64,000 nucleotides of DNA. Source: Paenibacillus sp. CC-CFT747. GTDB lineage: Bacteria; Bacillota; Bacilli; Paenibacillales; NBRC-103111. Below are positions 50,901-59,681 of the stretch, one piece after another. The notes under the pieces were generated by a model, which worked only from the letters and a program-made list of their open reading frames with translations, was not told the DNA's origin and did not search any database. Numbering within the stretch: position 1 is the stretch's first letter; the number at the start of each line of letters is the position of its first letter. The stretch is taken from assembly GCA_030323305.1 (NCBI GenBank), contig CP106741.1, forward strand, positions 2,031,001 through 2,095,000, read 5' to 3'. A program made the position numbers and the translations under genes.

Positions 50901-51120
50901 CCCAATTGCCGCTCGCTTAACCCGGTAAGGATGGCTTGCTTCACTTCGGCGTTGGCCAGAAGCGTCTGCCGGAAATTGTCGTAAGCGGAAGGGTCGCCTC
51001 CCGAGTCGGACACGACGTATAGGAGACGGACGGTATCGACCTTCCGCACATAAAAAGGACGGCCAAGGCCAGGAGTGCCATCACCAAGGCTGCCGGTATG
51101 AGACGCTTCCTATATTTCAT
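47922..51120 (-). CDS. large exported FG-GAP repeat protein heading the Dlt-like operon (two frameshifts in this sequence)
   Basis: About 1066 residues. An N-terminal signal anchor begins MKYRKRLIPAALVMALLALA. A first domain (LLYVVSDSGGDPSAYDNFRQ...) resembles a glutamine-amidotransferase-like or DUF4350-type fold. A second unassigned domain follows. Five FG-GAP/VCBS calcium-binding repeats span about residues 415-670 (DLDGDGRVDLITG, DANGDGRPDLLLG, DVDGDGIPDLVVG, DLNGDGRPDLAVG, DINHDGKDDLIVG). A C-terminal part of unknown type has FNFGFRPSHSPSEPQYGPDY. Two bases are missing: a T near 51055 and a G near 50811. It is extracytoplasmic, and perhaps binds or trims the polymer modified by the operon. 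No function is established. Confidence 0.7.
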
Positions 51121-51148
51121 AATCTACCTCTATCGTAAGGATAACGGC

Positions 51149-51181
51149 ATTATACCATTTTACGCGTTTTTTGTTAACAAA
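51149..51181 (-). promoter_or_regulatory. sigma-A promoter of the FG-GAP/Dlt-like operon with palindrome over the -35
   Basis: On the minus strand TTAACA (51177-51172), 17 bases and TATAAT (51154-51149). The -35 lies within the perfect 12-bp palindrome TTTGTTAACAAA (51170-51181), a possible operator. The start codon is 28 bp downstream of the -10. Confidence 0.68.
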
Positions 51182-51353
51182 GGCCGAACGGCGTCGGATC
51201 CCGGAATTTCCACGGAAAAAACTTAATTCCCCGGTCGTTTTTATGGTTGCGGGGCCCGGTTTTCTGGTAAACTTAAAGGATACGGCATTTACGAGAGTCG
51301 GCCGTTTTACGATAGATTTCGTCTTTCGATAGATTTCAACTGGGAGGAACAAC

Positions 51354-53847
51354 ATGCGGACCATACGCAGGGAAGATATAGAGCTGCTGGCGCCGGCGGG
51401 CGACTGGGATTGCCTGAGGGCGGCGGTGGCGAACGGGGCCAATGCCGTTTTTTTGGAGTGGAGAAATTCAATGCACGCGCCCGGGCCAATAATTTTAAGA
51501 TGGACGAGCTGCCGGAGATCATGTCCTTTCTTCATCTATATGGGGTGAAGGGCTTCCTCACGTTCAACATTCTCGTGTTCGAGAACGAGCTGGCGGACGC
51601 CAAGGAGCTGATCGAGGCGTGCATTGACGCCGGGGTGGACGCGGTAATCGTGCAGGATTTAGGTCTGGTCAAAATGATCCGCGAAATCTCACCGGACTTC
51701 CCGATTCACGGCTCCACGCAGATGACGATCACGTCACCGGAGGCGGTCGAGTTTACGAAGCCTTTTGATATTGAACGCGTCGTGCTCGGGCGGGAGAATA
51801 ACCTGAAGCAAATCAAGACGATCGGGGAGCAGGCCAAGCAGCCGATGGAAGTGTTCGTGCACGGGGCGCTGTGCGTGTCGTATTCGGGGCAGTGCCTCAC
51901 TTCCGAAATGTGGGGAGGCCGCTCCGCGAACCGTGGAGAATGCGCGCAGGCGTGCCGCCTTCCGTACGACCTGATGGTGGACGGGGTGCAGAAGCCGATG
52001 GGGGACATCGCCTACCTGCTGTCGCCGAAGGACCTGGCGGCGCTGGAGCTGGTGCCCGAACTGATCGAGGCAGGGGTGACCTCATTCAAAATCGAAGGGC
52101 GCCTCAAAAGCCCCGAGTATGTGGCGAACGTCGTCAGCAAGTACCGTAAGGCGATCGACCGCTACTTCGACGGGCAGAATCCCCAGCCGACGAAGGAGGA
52201 GCTGCGGGAGCTCGAGCAGAGCTTCTCGCGCGGCTTTACTCACGGCTTCCTGAAGGGAACGAACAACAAGAAGCTCGTCGAAGGAACGTATCCGAAGAGC
52301 CGCGGCGTTTACCTCGGGCGGGTGAAGCAGATCCTGCGCGACGGCGTCGTGTGCGAGCTCGAAGCTCCGCTTAAGCGCGGGGACGGGATCGTGTTCGATG
52401 CCGGCGACCCGACCAAGAAGGAAGAGGGCGGCCGCGTCTATGATATCCGCCGCAAAGGCGTCAAGCTGGAGGAGAGGCTCCCGGAGGCCTCATCGAGATC
52501 GTTCCCGGCCGCAACGATGTGAACCTGGGACGGCTTCATGTCGGCGACCGCGTCTGGAAGACGAACGACCCGCACCTCGACAAACGGCTGCGGCAGACGT
52601 TTGAAACGGACAAGCCGTACCGGACGTTCCCCGTTCGCGTTAAAGTGCTCGGCACCGTTGGACAGCCGCTTCGGACCTGGTGGACCGATGTGCTCGAGAA
52701 CCGCACGGTAGAAGTGGTGTCGGAGCTGCCGCTCGAGACGGCGCAGAAGCGTCCGATGGACGAAGCGCTGTTCGCCGAGCAGTTCGGCCGCCTGGGCGGG
52801 ACGATCTACGCGCTAGACGGGCTCGATGTGCAGCTGAACGGGGACATCATCCTGCCGATGCGGGAGCTGAACCAACTCCGCCGCCGCGCCGTCGAGCTCC
52901 TGGAGGAAGGGCGTCAGCAGCCGCGGGCCTATGTTAAGCGGGAAGTGGAGACTTACGGCGATGCCCTGGTGCCCGCCGTCCCTTCCGCTCCGCGGCTGAC
53001 CGCTCTCTGCCGCACGCTGGAGCAGGTGCATGCCGTGCTCGAGACGGATGTGGAATGGATCTACGCGGATTTCGAATTCATCAAGCAGTTCCCGGCGGCG
53101 GTAGCGGCTGTGAGGGCGGCGGGACGCCGGATTGCTCTGGCTACACCGCGTATCCATATGCCGGGTGAAACGGGGTATTTCAAGAACATCACGAACCTGC
53201 GGCCCGATGCGGTGCTCGTGCGCAATACCGGCGCTCTCTACTATTATATGGAACGCCGGGCGAACCACCCGGAGGAGTATCATCCCGAGCTGATCGGGGA
53301 TTTCTCCCTTAACCTGGCGAATCACAAGGCGGTCGACCTGTTCTTGGCCGCCGGCTGCTCCCGCGTGACGCCGTCCTATGACCTGAACATCCAGCAGATG
53401 CTGGATCTGCTTGGGAAGACGGACACGTCGAAGCTCGAGATCGTCATCCATCAGCATCTGCCGATGTTCCATACGGAGCACTGCGTGTATTGTACCTTCC
53501 TAAGCGAAGGCACCGACTACACGAACTGCGGGCGCCCGTGCGAGCAGCATAACGTGTCGCTGCAGGACCGCATCGGCATGTCCCACCCGGTCCGGGTGGA
53601 CGAAGGCTGCCGTAACACGGTCTACAATGCGATCGAGCAGTCGGGCTCGGAGTATTTGCAGAACTTCCTCGAGCTAGGCGTAACGGATTACCGCGTCGAA
53701 TTTCTGGAGGAGACGCCGGAGAAGGTCAAGGAAGTGCTCGACCTGTACAGCCGCGCCCTGCGGGGAGAGATCAGCGGCACGCAGGTGTGGAAGAAGCTGA
53801 AGGCGACCAACCAGCTTGGCGTCACCCGCGGTCAGCTGGTGAAGTAA
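51354..53847 (+). CDS. long U32-family peptidase-like protein with DUF3656 region (two frameshifts in this sequence)
   Basis: About 831 residues. The N-terminal half carries the U32 signature MEVFVHGALCVSYSGQCLTS with GGRSANRGECAQACRLPYDL. A second Cys-rich block lies in the C-terminal half (HCVYCTFLSEGTDYTNCGRP), suggesting an iron-sulfur cluster as in RlhA/TrhP tRNA- or rRNA-hydroxylation proteins. I therefore doubt a protease function. Two bases are missing: a T near 51455 (T run before GGAGTGG) and a C near 52480 (CCCC read as CCC). ATG 51354 follows GGGAGGAAC. Direct repeats CGATAGATTTC occur just upstream. Confidence 0.85.
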
Positions 53848-53915
53848 GCGGTGCGGATAATACGCTTGGAAGATAAAGATCGATAACCTCGATGGACATG
53901 AGTTTTAAACTAATG

Positions 53916-53990
53916 TGCACTCCTTACGCTGGACAGCGGAAAGCCCTTTAGCCTCAGGGGAACCGGTGAACGGATAGGAGTGCATTTTCT
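53916..53990 (+). terminator. long-loop hairpin after the U32 gene
   Basis: TGCACTCCT (53916-53924) and AGGAGTGCA (53976-53984) pair perfectly around a 51-base loop and are followed by TTTTCT. It may terminate the U32 transcript or be a structured leader; the large loop makes an ordinary terminator doubtful. Confidence 0.4.
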
Positions 53991-54052
53991 ATGGAATGAT
54001 GGACAACCTCAGGTAATGATTACGATAACGTTTCATTCAGGAGGGATAAGGG

Positions 54053-54535
54053 ATGAAGTACACGAACGTTTTTAAACTTATTCCCTCTGCAGCATTACTT
54101 GCAGGGTTGTTTGTTCCCGGTTTAGCGGGTGCCGCAAATTCCATGGGAAGTAAAGTAAAGGTAGAACCATCACAAGCGGTCTTATACAAGAAAAACTCCG
54201 AGGCCCCCAAAGAAAAATTTATTACGAAAGAAACAGCTATCGAGAAAGCTCATATCAAGCAAGAGGGGAAGTTAATTTCATCTACCTTGATGAGCTGGAA
54301 TCACTTTTCTGAAGAAATCTTGGGAAAGTCTAACTCGATGCCGCAAATTGACGATGAGCGAATGGTATGGGTGGTTAAAGTGGATTATCCTAAAGGAATC
54401 GATACCAAGGGAGGCTATTTCAACAAAGCTGTTCAAATTTCCGCATTTGATGCGGAGACTGGTCAAATTTTAAATGTTACCACTATTGGGGATTCTCCTT
54501 CGAAAGAGCATAAAAGGTCAAGAACTCAAGGGTAA
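54053..54535 (+). CDS. small secreted protein, PepSY-like pattern
   Basis: A 160-residue protein behind CAGGAGGGATAAGGG. Residues 1-27 form a signal peptide (LIPSAALLAGLFVPGLAGAA). The mature part has ITKETAIEKAHIK and later VQISAFDAETGQILNVTT, a pattern seen in PepSY-type domains, though a firm family cannot be given. Codon use is clearly more A/T-rich than in neighbours, suggesting recent acquisition or low expression. Function unknown. Confidence 0.7.
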   Translation: MKYTNVFKLIPSAALLAGLFVPGLAGAANSMGSKVKVEPSQAVLYKKNSEAPKEKFITKETAIEKAHIKQEGKLISSTLMSWNHFSEEILGKSNSMPQIDDERMVWVVKVDYPKGIDTKGGYFNKAVQISAFDAETGQILNVTTIGDSPSKEHKRSRTQG

Positions 54536-54560
54536 TTCCGGCTTAGCTTGGTTTAGTAAG

Positions 54561-54607
54561 AAAGGCTCTGCTTCGGCGACTTGTCGTCCCGGAGCAGAGC
54601 CTTTTTA
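54561..54607 (+). terminator. bidirectional terminator between convergent genes
   Basis: AAAGGCTCTGCTTCGG (54561-54576) and CCGGAGCAGAGCCTTT form a long stem, one wobble pair, with T/A tracts. It ends the secreted-protein gene and the convergent oxidoreductase gene. Confidence 0.88.
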
Positions 54608-54636
54608 GGCAGGCAATCCGCCTGCTGCCGCCCAAC

Positions 54637-55629
54637 CTACAGCCGCACCACCAGCCGCCCCCGCATGCGGCCCTGCAGGATGGCGTCCATCGCCTCGGGC
54701 ACCTCCTTGAGCGGAATCTCGCGGATCATGGCCTCCAGCCGGCGGGGCTTGAGGTCGCCCGCCAGCCGCTGCCAGGTCGCTTGGCGTTGCTCCATCGGGC
54801 ATTGCACGGAGTCAATGCCGAGCAGGCTCACGCCGCGCAGGATGAACGGCAGCACCGTCGCCGGCAGCTCCGTGCCGCCCGCGAGGCCGCTCACCGCGAC
54901 CGCGCCGCCGTAGCGGACCGTCGCCAGCGTCCGCGCGAGCGCCGGCCCGCCGACCGGGTCGACGGCGGCCGCCCAGCGCTGCGGGCCAAGCGGCTGCGGC
55001 TTCTCCGGCGGCGCGAGCTCCTCGCGCGGCACCACCTCGGCGGCGCCCAGCTCCCGCAGGAAGGCGTGCTCAACCGCCTTCCCGGTGCCGGCCGCGACGC
55101 GGTAGCCGAGCTGCGCGAGCATCGCCACGGCGAAGCTGCCGACGCCGCCCGTCGCGCCGGTGACGAGCACCGGGCCGTGCTCCGGCGCGAGGCCCGCCGC
55201 CTCGAGGCGGGCGACGGACAGCGCCGCCGTGAAGCCGGCGGTGCCGCACGCCATCGCCTCGCGCGGCGTCAGGCCGGCCGGCAGGCGGACGGCCCAGTCC
55301 GCGGGCACGCGGGCGTAGGCGGCGTAGCCGCCGGAGTGCGAGACGCCGAGGCCGTAGCCGGTGACGAGCACCTCGGTGCCGGCGGGAAAGCGGGCGTCGG
55401 CGGACTCCGCCACCTCGCCCGCGAGGTCGATGCCCGGCACGAGCGGGTAAGCCGTCACGACGCGCCCGTTCGGCTGGCCGGCGAGGCCGTCCTTGTAGTT
55501 GACGCTCGAGTAGCACACCCGGATGAGAAGCTCTCCGGGCGGCAGGTCTTCCCGCGTCAACTCCCGGATTTCACGGACGAACCCCTTCTCCGTTTTGTCC
55601 ACCACCAAAGCTTTAAAGGTTTTAGCCAT
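54637..55629 (-). CDS. YhdH/YhfP-family quinone oxidoreductase
   Basis: A 330-residue zinc-free medium-chain dehydrogenase/reductase. N-terminal GroES-like domain with SSVNYKDGLAG and PGIDLAGEV; Rossmann motif VLVTGATGGVGSFAVAML in the middle; C-terminal MDAILQGRMRGRLVVRL. The family includes acrylyl-CoA reductase AcuI and uncharacterised quinone reductases. Third codon positions are almost all G/C (about 54850-55500), the most G/C-biased gene in the window. The frame is intact. A single-gene unit; substrate unknown. Confidence 0.9.
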   Translation of the reverse strand: MAKTFKALVVDKTEKGFVREIRELTREDLPPGELLIRVCYSSVNYKDGLAGQPNGRVVTAYPLVPGIDLAGEVAESADARFPAGTEVLVTGYGLGVSHSGGYAAYARVPADWAVRLPAGLTPREAMACGTAGFTAALSVARLEAAGLAPEHGPVLVTGATGGVGSFAVAMLAQLGYRVAAGTGKAVEHAFLRELGAAEVVPREELAPPEKPQPLGPQRWAAAVDPVGGPALARTLATVRYGGAVAVSGLAGGTELPATVLPFILRGVSLLGIDSVQCPMEQRQATWQRLAGDLKPRRLEAMIREIPLKEVPEAMDAILQGRMRGRLVVRL

Positions 55630-55667
55630 TTCCCATTCCCCTTTCGCTGTACCTGATTTGGAATCAA

Positions 55668-56015
55668 CTAGTCCTCAACCATTACGGTATCCGCATGCTT
55701 GGTTTCAAAACACAAGTTTACCGTTCTTTGGTTCGCTCTGGTTCTATGTATGGTTCCTGCTGGAATGACTACCGTATCGTTAGGCTTTAAAACCAACGTT
55801 TCCCTATCTTTAAAATCAATCAGCAGCTCTCCATCCAAAACCATAAACCATTCATCGGAAGTGGAATGATAGTGCCATTTGTATTCTCCCGAAAAAACGG
55901 CAATGCGGAGGCAGTGATCATTGACATCCGATACGACGAAGTTTACGTGCCGGTCGGTAATATCTTTTGTGAGCTTTTTCAGGTTAATCGTTTCTAACTG
56001 ACTGTATTCCGGCAT
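55668..56015 (-). CDS. cupin-domain protein
   Basis: A 115-residue single cupin. The metal-site pattern WHYHSTSDEWFMVLDGEL and the second His in PAGTIHRTRA are present. ATG 56015 follows AGGGAGC; the frame continues upstream without a better ribosome site. Base composition is A/T-richer than in neighbours. Cupins of this size bind metal and small ligands in many pathways, and nothing nearby indicates a substrate. Confidence 0.82.
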   Translation of the reverse strand: MPEYSQLETINLKKLTKDITDRHVNFVVSDVNDHCLRIAVFSGEYKWHYHSTSDEWFMVLDGELLIDFKDRETLVLKPNDTVVIPAGTIHRTRANQRTVNLCFETKHADTVMVED

Positions 56016-56317
56016 TTTATCCAGCTCCCTGTTTGTTAATGGGATATTCCTGCAAATCGTCTTACTCTGGTTCCTTGGCTTCACAGACCGGATGATCCTT
56101 TATGTAGTGCTTCTCCAGTCTATATCTATTACTCTACCTCAAGCCCTCTGCCTCTTCCAGTAGCCTGCCTTGTTCACAATTTGTACACATTTTTTTAAGG
56201 TTATTTTTAACTTTCTTTAAGGTTGGTTTATTGAAGCTTTCCTATAGTGAAAATGCTGCACGCATTGCATCGTAGAAATCGAACACCTATACAGAACACA
56301 AGAGGAGGGGCAAGGCA
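56016..56317 (+). other. intergenic region upstream of the Gld-type ABC operon
   Basis: It contains a run of 11-bp direct repeats (56194-56237) and a -10 (56243-56248), listed separately. 56016-56190 holds no recognisable gene. Confidence 0.6.
56194..56248 (+). promoter_or_regulatory. 11-bp direct repeats plus -10: candidate OmpR/PhoB-type activator site
   Basis: TTTAAGGTTAT (56194), TTTTAACTTTC (56205), TTTAAGGTTGG (56216) and TTTATTGAAGC (56227) are consecutive 11-base units; the first and third share TTTAAGGTT. A TATAGT -10 (56243-56248) follows, with no -35 at the right distance (AGGTTG lies there). Direct repeats of 11 bp replacing a -35 are typical of promoters activated by winged-helix response regulators. 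Confidence 0.55.
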
Positions 56318-57568
56318 TTGCTGGAAGTCCATCAAGTCAGCAAACTGTATACGAACCGGCGCGGGGTCGAGGAGATTGATTTCTCGATGAGCCGCGGGGA
56401 AATCGTAGGCTTTCTCGGGCCGAACGGGGCGGGCAAGACGACCACCATGCGGATGATAACCGGGTATCTGAATCCGACCCGCGGCCGCATTGTTGTGGAC
56501 GGGTTGTCCATGGCCGACCACCCGAAGAAGGCAAGACGCAAGATCGGGTACCTGCCCGAAACGCCGCCGCTCTATCCCGAGATGTCTGTTCGGGACTATT
56601 TAAGGTTCATCGCGGACCTGCGGGACGTTCCCGCCCGCGACCAGAAAGCCCGCATCTCGGATGTCATCGGCCGGTTGGGCCTGCAGGGCCGCGAGAAGCA
56701 GATCATCCGCAGCCTGTCGAAGGGCTACAAGCAGCGCCTCGGGCTCGCGCAGGCCATCCTGCACCAGCCTGATCTGCTCATACTGGACGAGCCGACGTCC
56801 GGACTCGATCCGAAGCAGATCATCGAGATCCGGCAGCTGATCCGGGAGCTCGGGGAGAACCATACGGTTCTGCTCAGCACGCACATTTTGCCGGAGGTTA
56901 ACGCGATCTGCAACCGCGTGCTGATCATCAACCAGGGGCGCGTGGTGCTCGACGACAAGCCGGAGCGGATAGCCCAGACAATGGGCGAGACGTTCGAGGT
57001 GAGCCTGGAGGTCAAAGGCCCGCGTGAAATCATCCTCAGCGAAATCATGCGGATTCCGTACGTGGATACCGTCACCGAGCTCGGGACGGAAGCAGCCGGC
57101 GGGGAAGCCCTGCAAGCCTCCCGTCCGGAAGAAGCCCTCGCCGATGCAGAAGATACGGCTTTTACCGCCGTTCCCGAAACCGATGCTTCGGACCTTGGAA
57201 CAGAGGGACTCACGTCTGAAGCACCGGAAGCAGAAGGTCTTTCGGATCCGGCGGGTTCAACCGGCCTTTCCGAATCGCCTTCCGCAACAGGAGCCATGAG
57301 TGACTCGGATGCTCCGGACAATGGTCACCCTGAAGGGGGACCGGAAACCGAAGACACGGCTTCCACAGTCAAGCTACAGGTCACGGCCCGGGAGCGGGCG
57401 GACCTGCGCGAAGCGTTGTTCTTCCGCATGGCCGAGCTCGGCTATCCCATTCTTGAGATGCGCCGCAACCGCCTGAGCCTCGAGGATATCTTCCTCAAGC
57501 TGACGACGGACGAGCCGGCTGACACCGGCTGCATCGAAGAGGGAAAGGAGGGCTCCGCCGATGCGTAG
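56318..57568 (+). CDS. GldA-type ABC transporter ATPase with acidic insertion
   Basis: A 416-residue ATPase with a TTG start seven bases after AGGAGGGG. Walker A GPNGAGKTTTMRM, signature LSKGYKQRLGLAQA and Walker B LLILDEPTSGLDP are intact. Residues about 262-348 are a low-complexity, acidic Ala/Glu/Asp/Ser/Pro-rich stretch, inserted before the conserved C-terminal segment (LREALFFRMAELGYPILEM). Typical relatives have about 310 residues. It overlaps the next gene (permease) and heads a four-gene operon of the gliding-associated ABC type found widely in non-gliding bacteria; the substrate is unknown. Confidence 0.9.
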   Translation: MLEVHQVSKLYTNRRGVEEIDFSMSRGEIVGFLGPNGAGKTTTMRMITGYLNPTRGRIVVDGLSMADHPKKARRKIGYLPETPPLYPEMSVRDYLRFIADLRDVPARDQKARISDVIGRLGLQGREKQIIRSLSKGYKQRLGLAQAILHQPDLLILDEPTSGLDPKQIIEIRQLIRELGENHTVLLSTHILPEVNAICNRVLIINQGRVVLDDKPERIAQTMGETFEVSLEVKGPREIILSEIMRIPYVDTVTELGTEAAGGEALQASRPEEALADAEDTAFTAVPETDASDLGTEGLTSEAPEAEGLSDPAGSTGLSESPSATGAMSDSDAPDNGHPEGGPETEDTASTVKLQVTARERADLREALFFRMAELGYPILEMRRNRLSLEDIFLKLTTDEPADTGCIEEGKEGSADA

Positions 57569-58270
57569 AACCTGGGCCATCGCCCGCAAAGAGCTGCAGA
57601 TGTACTTTTATTCCCCGACCGCCTACGTGGCGTTCGCGTTTTATTTTCTGATCAGCGGGTTCTTCTTCAGTATGGATTTCCTGAATTCCCAGACGGTGGA
57701 CATCCGCCCGCTGTTCGGCAATTTTATGGTCGTCTACCTGTTCGTCATTCCGCTTTTGACCATGCGCCTTGTCTCGGATGAGCTTCGCCACGGCACCGAC
57801 GAGCTTCTCCTGACTTCGCCTGCGGGGATCGGTGAGATCATTCTCGGGAAATACCTGGCGGCCGTGATCGTCCAGTTCCTGCTGGTTGCCGGCGCCTTGG
57901 TGTACCCGCTCATCCTGTCCTCTTTCGGCCCGCTGGATCAGCCGGTCATGTGGCTCTCCTTTCTGAGCATGTTCCTGCTCGGCGCCGCCATGATGGCGGT
58001 CGGCCTGTTTGCGTCAACCTTGTCCGCCCACCAGATGGTAGCGGGGATCGCGGGCTTCGCCATGCTGCTCGTGCTCTGGATGATCGAGTGGATGGGCTAC
58101 AGCGTCTACACGTCGGGCAAGGAATGGCTTGGCCAATTCTCCATTGCCGGCCGGACCACCAACCTGCAGAAGGGCGTGCTCGACCTGTCCGATATTCTTT
58201 TTACATCAGCTTTATCGCCGTCTTTATTGTGCTGAGCATTCAAACCCTCGAAAGAAAACGTTGGAGATAG
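57561..58270 (+). CDS. GldF-type ABC permease (frameshifted in this sequence)
   Basis: A 236-residue ABC-2-like permease with six membrane segments (AFAFYFLISGFFFSMDFL, FMVVYLFVIPLLTMRLV, VIVQFLLVAGALVYPLIL and others). It keeps the VSDELRHGTDELLLTSP loop. A T is missing near 58203; restoring it gives the expected end SFIAVFIVLSIQTLERKRW. It starts inside the end of the ATPase gene, so the two are translationally coupled. Confidence 0.9.
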
Positions 58271-58283
58271 GAGGAAGACAACC

Positions 58284-59681
58284 GTGAAGAACTGGATCAA
58301 AGGCACCAACGCGGTCGTGCTTTCTCTGGCGGTCGTGGGCATTTTTATCGTCCTGACGGTCTTCCTCCATTCGTTGAAGGGGACCCAGTGGGATTTAACC
58401 AAGAATAAGAAATTCACCCTCTCGGACCAGACCGTTACGATGCTGCAGAAGCTCGACAAGCCGGTGCATGTCACGGCCTTTTCGGATCCCGGCCAGGGAG
58501 TGGTGAGCCGCCAGATCACCGATCTGCTGCAGGAATACCACAAGCGCAACAACAAGTTCACGTTCGAGGAAGTCGATCCGAAGCAGAAGCCGACGCTCGC
58601 CGAGAAATACAAGATTGACCGGTACGGCACGATCGTTTTCGAGATGGACGGCCAAACGAAGAACGTTTACGCCGATGAATTGTACGCAAGCGGCGCGGCC
58701 GAAGGCTCCTACACCTTCTCCGGGGAGGAGAAGTTCACCCAAGCCGTGCTCAGCCTGACCTCGAAAGAGAAGCACACCGTGTACTTCCTGACGGGACATG
58801 GGGAAATGACCTCTGCTAACGCGAGCGCCTTCCGCAGCTCTCTGGAGTCCGAGGGCTACACCGTCAAGGACTTGAACCTCGTGAAGGAAGCGGCCATTCC
58901 GGCCGATGCCGAGACTCTCTTTATTCTGGGGCCGCAGAACGACCTGAGCGAGGCGGAGACGAAGCTTGTTCAGGACTATGTGAAGGATAAGGGCAAGCTG
59001 ATGTTCGCCCTGGGGCTCGCGAAGGATATGGACCAATGGAAGAACTGGGATGCCGTCCTAGCTTCCGTAGGGGTCAAGAACGTAAAGGCCCTTGCCGTCG
59101 AGAACAAAAAGTCCCTGTCGACCGATCCGTTGACAATCGTGCCCGAGTACGGGGCCCATACGATTACCGATAAGCTGTCGCAGCAGGACCGCATCACCGT
59201 CATGCCCGGTGCTTTGGCTCTGGCCAAGGATGGGGCGAACGCCGATTTCACGGCGACGGCTCTGCTCCACACCTCTACCAGTGCATACGGCAAAACGAAT
59301 ATTAACGAGCTGCTCAGCAAGCGGCTGACCACGAATGACATCAAGCAGGCGGATCAGGATGTGAAAGGACCGCTTGATCTGGCCTATGCCGTCGAGAACA
59401 AGGACGGCAAGCCGAAGGCGGTCGTCATCGGCAACGGCACCTTCCTGACCAACGATTGGCTTACCCAGCAGGGCAACCGCGACTTCGTGCTTAACAGCGT
59501 AGGCTGGCTGCAGGAGCAGAAGAACGCCGTTACGATCCGTCCGCAGGAGGAAGCCCAGATGCAGCAGGTCGTCCTCACCCCGGCCCAAGGCAAAACGATT
59601 CTGATCGGCACGGTCGGCGTGATTCCTGCGCTCTTCCTTCTGGCCGGAGGCTTGATCTGGTGGAGGAGGAGAGCCGGATGA
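58284..59681 (+). CDS. GldG-type ABC auxiliary protein
   Basis: A 465-residue protein with a GTG start after AGGAGGAAG. It has an N-terminal membrane segment (AVVLSLAVVGIFIVLTVFLH), a large extracytoplasmic domain with the family block FTLSDQTVTMLQKLDKPVHV and HTVYFLTGHGE, and a C-terminal membrane segment followed by a basic tail (WWRRRAG). This is the GldG/DUF4350-like partner of GldA-GldF. It overlaps the next gene by four bases (ATGA). Confidence 0.88.
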   Translation: MKNWIKGTNAVVLSLAVVGIFIVLTVFLHSLKGTQWDLTKNKKFTLSDQTVTMLQKLDKPVHVTAFSDPGQGVVSRQITDLLQEYHKRNNKFTFEEVDPKQKPTLAEKYKIDRYGTIVFEMDGQTKNVYADELYASGAAEGSYTFSGEEKFTQAVLSLTSKEKHTVYFLTGHGEMTSANASAFRSSLESEGYTVKDLNLVKEAAIPADAETLFILGPQNDLSEAETKLVQDYVKDKGKLMFALGLAKDMDQWKNWDAVLASVGVKNVKALAVENKKSLSTDPLTIVPEYGAHTITDKLSQQDRITVMPGALALAKDGANADFTATALLHTSTSAYGKTNINELLSKRLTTNDIKQADQDVKGPLDLAYAVENKDGKPKAVVIGNGTFLTNDWLTQQGNRDFVLNSVGWLQEQKNAVTIRPQEEAQMQQVVLTPAQGKTILIGTVGVIPALFLLAGGLIWWRRRAG

